Source: Puccinia triticina
Taxonomy: Eukaryota; Basidiomycota; Pucciniomycetes; Pucciniales; Pucciniaceae
DNA: 64,000 bases
Assembly (NCBI RefSeq): GCF_026914185.1
Contig: NC_070569.1
Span: 682,001-746,000 of the forward strand
Direction of reading: 5' to 3'
A model generated the notes under the pieces. That model was not told the DNA's origin, made no database searches, and worked only from the letters and a program-made list of their open reading frames with translations. Positions 56,781 to 64,000 of the stretch are shown piece by piece (position 1 is the first letter of the stretch; each line of letters opens with the position of its first letter). The position numbers were made by a program, and so were the translations under genes.

Positions 56781-57070
56781 CTCACCAACTCAGTTTCCAC
56801 AGTTTGCTCTAGAGATTAAAAATTGGTACCTGGTACCGCCCGCGCCTGCGTGGTACCCGCCAGGTGGTGCCGGGTGCCTGCTTTTTGGGGGAAAGACGGT
56901 GCGGTACCCGGGTACTGCCGCAAGTACTGCTCAGCGAATATCATGGTCTTGCAGCCGCATCTTGGTTGGGGAATTTAGGGCACTAAACCTGTCGCGTGTG
57001 CTGCAGATTTTGCCTCTTGCTCCTCAACCCACCGTTGATCACCTTCTTGCTCCTCAACCCGGCAATAACA

Positions 57071-58536
57071 ATGGCTCCCAACTGTAAAAGACAAAAATCC
57101 CATTTCTCCGGTACATCTCCAACCCCAGATACAATTGACAAAGAAGAATCTCAGGGCCAAACTATTAGACAACCACTATCAGAAAACATCACCTCTCCAA
57201 CCATTACTCAGACACCACCTGCTACAAGTCAAGTAGCCACCAATAAGGAAGAGTTATGTGAGTGCAAGAAACTCATCCATTGTATGTTAACCTGCTCACA
57301 CCAAATATTACATGAATATGGGAAAAGCTCAGAAGATCACCAGAAATGGCAGGAACACAAGCTATGAATTGTACAACATACCCCAGCTTTCCAATCAACT
57401 GGACAAGCACAGCAGGAGCATGATTGCCTATCCATGCAAACTGCAAGCTAAATATCTCTTTATATCTATATTGGTCCATTTGGTTTGGACTAACATTCAG
57501 CATGAGATGTGGCAGTAAGATCAATTGTCCGAATGGGGACTCCTCTTGCAGCAATCTGAACAAACATGCCTTGATCTGCTTTTTGGAAGTAGATTTTCTG
57601 CCACAGTTGCAGCGTACTGCAATGCCATGTTATAATACCTCTGGTCATCATGTTATGTGTTGTCACCCATACCCATAATTGATTCATCATCAACAATGTG
57701 TATTTTGCTCAATGGTTAGAGCATCACTCATTAAAGTTGAGGTTGGGTGTTCAATTCCTTCAGTACATGAGGTTGTGGGTTCAATTCTCACATCTCTCAA
57801 AGTTATCTTTTCACATAGTTCAATACTGCTTGCGCAAACACCAGAAGGCTCAATCCACTCAGTTGTTGGATTCTCTAGGAATTACAGGCATGGGTGACAT
57901 CCAAACAAAGGAGGTAAGCCCAAATTTCTATGTCTTGAGATCAAGAAATTCACTTTCCATCTTCTTCTAGGTCCTCCAAATATGTGAAATATGGTGCTCT
58001 GAAGCTGCTTGGCCGTTTTCAGCACTTGTGGATGCTAGTCACAAGGAAATTATCCATCCAACAGTGGTAAAGCATTTACCAAGACCACAAGATATTTCAA
58101 AGGATATCCACTTGCCATAATTGGTGATCAAACACAACTACTGCACTGTTTTGCAAGTGAGTCCAGTTCTAAAATTTCTTCCCACATCTGTTCATATTCT
58201 AATATTTTATATGTGTAGGAGAACCAAGGAGTGTTGTTATTGGATTAGACACCTGTAAGTTGCCAAACGGCTTTGATATCTTGGGCATGGTAATCTATTT
58301 ATTAGTAGAAGATGAGAAATCTTAGTGATATGAAACTAGATTTTGTTTGGATTTCTCATCCACACCAGTGAGCATTTGGCCAATACTGTTCATTTAGTCA
58401 TGGAGAAATTTGGGATTCAGGACAAGGTGACATCTTTTTCTTCATCATCCAATAGCTGGGGCTTTTTTTGTTCTCTTTCTTCAATACTGACAAAATATTT
58501 TGATATTTGGATCTGTGATCTCATGAGTGACAACGC
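57071..58536 (+). pseudogene. hAT transposase fossil
   Basis: ATG 57071 (MAPNCKRQKSHFSG) begins a Thr/Pro-rich N-terminus. Relics parallel the intact copy: a zinc-finger half (CGSKINCPNGDSSCSNLNKH at about 57506), MGDIQTKE at about 57890, EAAWPFSALVDASHKEIIHP at about 58000, NGFDILGM at about 58270, EHLANTVHLVMEKFGIQDK at about 58370, and CDLMSDNA just before the solo LTR. Several frame changes and stops separate them. A block of about 270 bp containing the tRNA-like sequence interrupts the finger region. The entire C-terminal half, including the dimerisation block, is missing. Confidence 0.75.
57699..57795 (+). other. tRNA-like sequence with duplicated T-arm
   Basis: TGTATTTTGCTCAATGGTTA carries a box-A-like D-arm (GCTC...GAGC) and CACTCATTAAAG resembles a Met(CAT) loop. 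A weak T-loop (GTTCAATTCC) is followed by a second, better-paired one (GTGGG-TTCAATT-CTCAC) about 35 nt on. It resembles the sequence at 79-152, including the same weak anticodon arm. It is probably a tRNA pseudogene or SINE-like fragment within the decayed hAT. Confidence 0.35.
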
Positions 58537-59485
58537 TGTGGTAGACGGAAAAGTGGAAAAATAAAAAGTTTTTTCTATGCCACATAATTACTCATACTAG
58601 GCCTCAAGATACCACCAAATGGACCCCAGAAATGGATTCTACGGCCAATTTCACCCCTAGTACCCACTGGAACGGTCATTACAACCCCGCTGGATAAGAA
58701 GTTACACCTCTGTGGACCCCACCAAACACCTATCACACGGCCAGCCCCAGTAACCCAGCTGTCACCTGCTTCAGCCCAAGTTTCACAGGAGTACCCATAT
58801 ACACATCACAGGATACAAACATACATCTCCCTGTCAGGCTACACTCATTACATATTAACTACATACACTCCTTTATATACATAGTATGACATCATTTACA
58901 CTGTTTCTGCAGCCTCAGACTTTGTGTATACACTAATTCCCCCTGTATGACAGCTCATGCAGTCTACTGTCACCTCATGCATGCATTAGAATGTTCTGTT
59001 GTATATTCTGACACCATTCATGCGCCCCTGAGGGGTTATGACATCATTTGTATCTACTCCCACCAGCTAAAATCCCTCACCCTGTTGTCTAAATTAGCTG
59101 AAACCCTAACCCACAAGCCCCTTTGGGGCTCCCCTTTTGTCTATAAAAGGAGCTCTCTCCACCCCCAGTGGCCTGCTCCCCAGTTCCTCACCCAGAACTC
59201 ACAAGTCGCCCAACACTCATCCACACTCAAATCCTAAAAACCCTTATAACAATAAATCAACCCTTATAACAACAATTAAACCATTATAACAAAGTAATTG
59301 AAACACTTACACGTTGCCAGTCAAACAGATTTCATCTGGAACAGACCAGACCTATCACTTAATAAAACTTGCCAAGCTGAGCTTGGTGGGTCTTGTTGAC
59401 TGATAACAGAAGGGCAGAGCTTGCAACTCCATCATACCCTTCACCATTCAGCAAAAGGGTTTCATTACCACTTTTGAGTCTTACA
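58537..59485 (+). mobile_element. Solo LTR, 949 bp, inserted in the decayed hAT
   Basis: Starts TGTGGTAGACGG and ends TGAGTCTTACA (TG...CA), flanked by ACGC on both sides (58533-58536 and 59486-59489). A promoter-like TATAAAAGG at about 59142 and AATAAA signals at about 59246 and 59359 fit the LTR in plus orientation. Its length is almost that of the gypsy LTRs (948 bp), but apart from the first six bases I see no similarity. No internal retroelement sequence is present. Confidence 0.75.
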
Positions 59486-59569
59486 ACGCTAAACGGGTAC
59501 CCGCCAGCAGATAGCAGGTACCCGCGACGGGTTTGTCGGGGCCATCTCTAAGCCAAACCCACTACTGGG

Positions 59570-59905
59570 GTTTTCTAATGCCATGCAGCTCATTGTATTG
59601 GTTCCAGAGCTTAATCTGTGCACTGTAAAATTTTGGGACCCTTTGAAGCACTGTGTCTATGGTTTTGGTGGTGTTCCTTAGTAGGAAAGTGGCCAAAATG
59701 TGCGCAGAGTAGCACATCCCATTGCCGGGGTGTACTAGTTCCATGCAGCTCACAATATTTTTTCCAGAGCTTAATCTGTGTACTTTAACCTTTTGGGACA
59801 CTTTGGTGCACCATGGCTGTGGTTTTGGTGGTGTTACTTAGTAGGACACCTGCGTACACAGTAGCACTCCCCAGGAATGGGGTGTGCTAATGCCACGCAG
59901 CTCCC
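59570..59905. repeat. Tandem repeat, period about 150-160 bp
   Basis: TAATGCCATGCAGCTC, TAGTTCCATGCAGCTC and TAATGCCACGCAGCTC begin near 59576, 59736 and 59888. The first two are followed by TTCCAGAGCTTAATCTGTG and GGTTTTGGTGGTGTT. Units are clearly diverged. Non-coding. Confidence 0.75.
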
Positions 59906-59984
59906 CATGTTCTCTTGAGAGGTGTTTTTTACCTCTGTGAAATTTTTGCCATTTTTGCTAAAATTACATAGGGTCAGCCTAAAT

Positions 59985-60300
59985 GCACTCCAAACTTTTA
60001 CTTCATGCACTCCACATTTTTGGCTTTGGGGGGCCAGCGCTCCAAAAAAGTTGGAGTGCCTTGATTTTGTACTCCCAAAACATTTAGTCCCCAGATGGGC
60101 ACTCCATGTTTCTTGGAGTACACAATTGGGTACTCCAAAATTGACCAAAATAGGGAAGTGCAGCTAGATGCACTCCAAAAAAAATGGAGTGCAAGCCCAA
60201 GCACTCCACTTTTTCAGTGAAGGATTTTGGCTTTGCACTCCAGCTAGCAAATACCAAATGGAGTGCATTGGGGTGCACTCCAAGTCTCCTTTTTTTGGAG
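59985..60300. repeat. GCACTCCA-rich inverted-repeat cluster
   Basis: TGCACTCCAAA and TTTGGAGTGC words occur a dozen times in both orientations, allowing many alternative hairpins (for example GCACTCCAAAAAAAATGGAG). It leads directly into satellite array B. No gene. Confidence 0.65.
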
Positions 60301-60307
60301 TGCCCAC

Positions 60308-61357
60308 AGCAATCACACCCCTCGATGACCGGTCTGGACCGGTCATTGAGGGGACTCACACGACCGGTCATCCAGAGGACTCATACCTCTCGATGACCGG
60401 CGCGGACCGGTCATCAGTCACACCTCTGGATGACCGGTGTGTACCAGTCATCGAGGGGAGGTGCTACTCTCGATGACCGGTCTTTACCGGTCATCGAGGG
60501 GACTCCCACCTCTTGATGACCGGCGCGGACCGGTCATCAGTCACACCTCCCGATGACCGGCACAGACCGGTCATCGAGAGGACTCACACCTCTCAATGAC
60601 CGGTCACCACCGGTCATCGAGAGGACTCACACCTCTCGATGATCGGTCAGACCGGTCATCGAGGGGACTCACACCTCTCGATGACCGGTCATCACCGGTC
60701 ATCGAGGTGAGTCACATTTCTTGATGACCGGTCAGACCAGTCATCCAGGGCAATAACACCTCTCAATGACCGGTGTGTACCAGTCATCGAGGGGAGGTGC
60801 TACTCTTGATGACCGGTTGGTCTGACCGGTCATCAAGAGGAGATGTTACTCCCCTCGATGACCGGCACAGACCGGTCATCGAGAGATGTGACTCACCTCA
60901 ATGACCGGTCATCACCGGTCATCGAGTGTTATTACCCTCGATGACCGATCTGACCGGTCATCGAGTGGTGTGAGCGGTGTGAGCCCTCTCGATGACCGAC
61001 CGGTCATGGGGAGCATCGAGAGGTGTGAGTCCCTTCGATGACCGGTCTGTGCCGGTCACTGAGGGGAGCAGCACCTCCTCTCAATGACCGGTCAGACCGA
61101 CCGGTCATTGAGAGCAGCACCTCCCCTCGATGACTGGTACACACCGGTCATCCAGAGGAGGTGTTATTCCTCTGGATGACCGGTCTGACCGGTCATCCAG
61201 AGGAGGGGTTATTCCCCTCGATGACCGGTCTGACCGGTCATTGAGGGATGTGACTCACCTTGATGACCGGTCATCACCGGTCATCGAGAGGTGTTATTAT
61301 CCTCGATGACCGGTCTGACCGGTCATCGAGAGATGTGACTCACCTCGATGACCGGTG
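60308..61357. repeat. Satellite array B: palindromic CTCGATGACCGGTCATCGAG units
   Basis: More than 25 palindromes built from CGATGACCGGTC + ACCGGTCATCG, with centre variants TG, GGCGCGGA, GTGTGTAC and TCAT, alternate with GAGGACTCACACCT-like spacers. Unit length is about 40 bp. Both DNA strands look the same, so each unit can extrude as a hairpin. Half-sites match array A at 46090-46790. No supported protein. Confidence 0.92.
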
Positions 61358-61379
61358 TGGAACTCCTACCGTGCCAGGC

Positions 61380-62440
61380 GGTAGGCAGAGCGTTGAGGGG
61401 AAAGGTGCTGTTGAGGCTGCCCTCGTGGTGGTCCGGATGAAGAGCAATGAGGATCAGAAAGTGATAGCGTTGGGGGGGGATTTTTGAGAGACGACGGGGA
61501 TGGAATACCGTCGGCGGTGGTTGGTTTGTTAAGGATCAGATGATGATAAGGGATCAGGATCAGAGATAAAGGATCAAGAATAGTGCTGGGGATACTGCCA
61601 GCGGATCAGAAAAGGGTGATGGAATTTCTCTTGGATCAGAGCAAGTCCCATGCCGTCCCATCCTCCAAGTTTGAACTCGAACTTGGACTCTGGGGAGTGA
61701 CATGTCACAGGACATGTCATCACATCCCTAACTACAAACATCAAACAGGAAAAGAGAAAAAAGAAGAAAGAGAAGAAAACACCACAACAATCAAAGATAA
61801 AGCAACACCAATGAGAATAAGGAAGAAAAGAAACACACAATCAAATAATAAAGAATCTAAAAAAAAGAAAACAAAACAAAACAAGACAAAAGAAACAAAC
61901 TAAAACCCACATGACTCATGTGTTAGGACCAAGAAAGGAAAAGAAAGAATCTGGGAGGGATTTAGAATCTTGAGGAAGTGAGAAAGTGAGGGAGGGGATC
62001 ATCTTGAGGATGAATCTTGAGGATCTTGAGGCTGAAGGGTCTTGAGAGGCTGGATAATTCTTCTCTTGAGGATTTTCTGATGAGTGATCTAAAATCTTGA
62101 AATCTTGATCTTGAGGCCCTGTACCAGTTTGACCACCACATCCACCCACCATTTGCAGTCTGTCCCTAGACTGCGCCACGCATTCCTAGATCAAGAGAAG
62201 ACAAAAGGGGAAGAACCCGGGGGCCGCTCACGAATGTGGCAAATTGTAGAGTTTTTGACAAAGCGGTAGAAACTACCCGAGAGGTGCATACTTTGGGAGG
62301 ACTTACTTTTATACTCCTATGCCTCCGCAGAAAACCCAAACAACGCGGAACTAGTTTACCCTCATTGCGGAGGTGGACTTGAGGAGAGCAGAGACATTCT
62401 GCAGGATCAGGATCGGCTAGTTTATTCTCATTGCGGAGAC
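61380..62440. other. No supported gene
   Basis: A-rich stretch (61750-61900) and GATCTTGAGGAT-type repeats (61960-62120). Short open frames have no domain. It lies downstream (3') of the gag fossil on the minus strand and may be part of the same old retroelement. Confidence 0.45.
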
Positions 62441-62450
62441 GGATCTGAGT

Positions 62451-63851
62451 TCAAAAGAAAGGTTGTTGATTGGTGGAATCAGAGGAGGATCGGGAAGCTA
62501 GTTTAACCTCATCTCGGAGGCGGATCGGAGACGGTGAAGATAGTTTAACCTCATCTCGGAGGCGGATCGGAGACGGTGAAGATAGTTTAACCTCATCTCG
62601 GAGGCCGATCAGAGTCGGTGAAGATGAAACCAAACATCCCACAGGCGGGTGGAGAGCTGAGAAAACCCTGGGATTGGAGCCTTCAACGAGGGTACCAGAT
62701 GAAACCTTCACTTCCTGGGAACCTATCTTGATGCAGCGGAGCGAAATCCAATTATTCATTTTCTCTGCAGTGGGCAGAGCGATGGCAACAGACGCAGATG
62801 TGGGTGACTTCCTCCTAGGAGGCTTAGACACCAAAAGACCAGGGCTAATAATCTTGGAGATCTTCTTCAGGACAGAGTCTACTGCCTGCGCGGACGGAGT
62901 ACAACACGGTAGACATGCAGCTTCAGATTGATTAGACTCGGGGACAGGTGACTTGCGGATCGGACGGCGAGGATGAGGCTGGAAATTGGACAAGGAACGT
63001 TGGCTCAGGACCTTTCTTCCGAGTGGGATCAGACACGTGAGCATGTGAAAGAGACGGTGGTGGAGCCACTGGCGGATACCGCCTCTTGAGGTTGCCGCAA
63101 CTAGTTCTATACGGTAGATGATTGACTGGATCGGGAGAGGAGCTTGTAGCTTGAAATAACACCACGACACTTCGAATCGGGCGACTAGGATCGAACGGGA
63201 TCAGGGCGCCGCTTGGAAGGAAAAAAATTCTGACCCTTCTGTTCAATGAGATCGTCTTCTTTGTCCCTCTGAAGCACAGAACAACAGGCCATCCCATGTC
63301 CTTTGTGATGACAGTAATAGCAGATCAAAGGACGACGAGTTGCTGCGGCGGAAGACGAGGGAGAAGAAAGAAACCTCTTCAGCCGTTGCTCCAAAGACTC
63401 GAGCTTCTCTAAGCGATCTTCCAACAACCGCAGCATCCTTGAAAATTCATCCATAGCAGGAGACGATCGAGTGGGTGGGGTCACCAGAGCAGGATCAAAC
63501 CTGTTGGTTGTTTGGGTCCTCACACAAGCCCCTGAGACGAGAGTGGGCTGTCTGAAAACGATTGGGACTCTGTTGGGCTTCAGAACGAACGGATGAATGC
63601 TTGGATGGCTTTGTAGACGACTTTGAAACGTCTCGACAGCGGGATTCCCCCACCAGGGAGGTATGCAGGCTGGAGGGCCCTTCAAACAATGGGAGGGACT
63701 CAGGAGGCCGTTCAGATGATCGGCAGGACCGATTGGGGCTTGATAGATGATCTAGGGGCTCAGTCGCCTTTTGAGGCCGGTGGCAGGTCTTCAGGCTGTC
63801 TGGTTGTTTGGTTTCTGTAACCCAAAAGGAAGTTGAGGGGCGAGGGTGCAA
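62451..63851 (-). pseudogene. Retroelement Gag fossil with frameshifts
   Basis: Minus-strand pieces in three frames succeed one another. 63851-63495 is a Ser/Pro-rich N-terminus (MHPRPSTSFWV). 63685-63185 contains MDEFSRMLRLLEDRLEKLES and the CCHC knuckle CYYCHHKGHGMACC. After a shift at a poly-A run near 63220, 63297-62932 continues (LPSGALIPFDPSRPIRSVV). 63170-62451 carries the last part (VDSVLKKISKIISPGLLVSK). No protease or polymerase follows. The short Leu-rich segment before the knuckle is typical of Gag from fungal LTR elements. Confidence 0.6.
62489..62630. repeat. 42-bp tandem repeat, three units
   Basis: GGATCGGAGACGGTGAAGAT then AGTTTAACCTCATCTCGGAG repeats three times, the outer units altered. 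In the minus-strand gag frame it encodes repeats of LRDEVKLSSPSPIR. The length is a multiple of three, so it may have expanded while coding. Confidence 0.85.
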
Positions 63852-64000
63852 GCAATCCGTCTGGGAGCAATCGTCTGGACTTCTGCAGATCAGAGGAGGA
63901 AGGAGGGCGAGAAGATTGGTCCGGTCTGGCTATTTGTGCTTTCTAATCGGTCGGCCGCGCAGAAGAACAGCTAGAGATTGAGATCGAAACAAGAGATGCA

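Larger units (their letters stand above)
56810..59550 (+). mobile_element. Decayed hAT element containing a solo LTR
   Basis: The left end TAGAGAT with subterminal GGTACCCGCCAGGTGG words (to about 56920) and the right end GGTACCCGCGACGGG...GCCATCTCTA (59545-59550) are of the same type as the hAT at 22872. The 5' half of a transposase lies between them; the 3' half is gone. The flanking 8-mers GTTTGCTC and AGCCAAAC do not match, so either the edges are misplaced or an end was lost. Confidence 0.5.

Noticed and set aside
58532..59490. An 8-bp direct repeat ACAACGCT around the second solo LTR
   Set aside because: Part of it overlaps the LTR termini. With TG...CA ends the duplication is only ACGC, so the longer match is partly coincidence.
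56810..59550. Calling the decayed hAT bounded with certainty by its two TAGAGAT ends
   Set aside because: The flanking 8-mers GTTTGCTC and AGCCAAAC are not a direct repeat, so the boundaries stay provisional.
60308..61357. Regular repeat-spacer look, like a CRISPR array
   Set aside because: Units are palindromes with related spacers, the spacers are not unique, there are no cas genes, and the window is eukaryotic.

Overview
The window looks like repeat-rich nuclear DNA of a basidiomycete, most likely a rust fungus (Pucciniales, Puccinia-like). This is an inference. It rests on short GT-AG introns with CTAAC-type branch sites, a KDZ-family transposase, an Ac/hAT transposase, Ty3/gypsy elements, and many dispersed GCGCAGCG-rich repeats. 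There are no bacterial features, no rRNA, and almost no housekeeping genes.

Layout. 1-2300: a tRNA-like sequence, a dead gene of an unknown family, then microsatellite and G-rich repeats. 2500-5400: GCGC-rich repeats and small inverted-repeat elements. 5870-12970: two tandem copies (A and B, 3747 bp apart) of a six-exon gene for an unrecognised multi-span membrane protein of about 506-509 residues. Both copies read through every exon. 13160-22229: a complete 9070-bp KDZ DNA transposon with 243-bp terminal inverted repeats (TIRs) and a perfect 8-bp target duplication. It carries the transposase and a second, unrecognised gene, plus two nested MITEs. 22563-27206: a three-layer nest, in which TA-flanked mariner-like TIRs hold a fold-back hairpin that is split by an intact hAT transposon (22872-26693, perfect 8-bp duplication).

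27415-40900: a third, dead copy (C) of the membrane-protein gene. It is broken by a 670-bp solo LTR (29185-29854) and by a 10.85-kb Ty3/gypsy element (30000-40850). That element has apparently identical 948-bp LTRs yet carries two nonsense codons. It also has an HIV-1-type slippery heptamer between protease and reverse transcriptase, a three-exon gene on the opposite strand, and a second gag-type zinc knuckle downstream of pol.

41070-64000: a truncated TVP38/DedA gene (43824-44468), a Harbinger-type MITE, a long inverted-repeat element (48021-50666), a low-complexity host-like ORF (54726-55733), a decayed hAT copy holding a 949-bp solo LTR (58537-59485), two related GACCGGTCAT satellites (46090-46790 and 60308-61357), and a frameshifted retroelement gag fossil (62451-63851).

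The insertions can be ordered. The KDZ element entered sequence downstream of copy B and later received at least one MITE. The hAT entered an existing mariner-like fold-back. The two LTR elements hit copy C, and the gypsy insertion is recent by LTR identity. All intron positions and protein joins were read by eye and are models. Percent identities were not computed.
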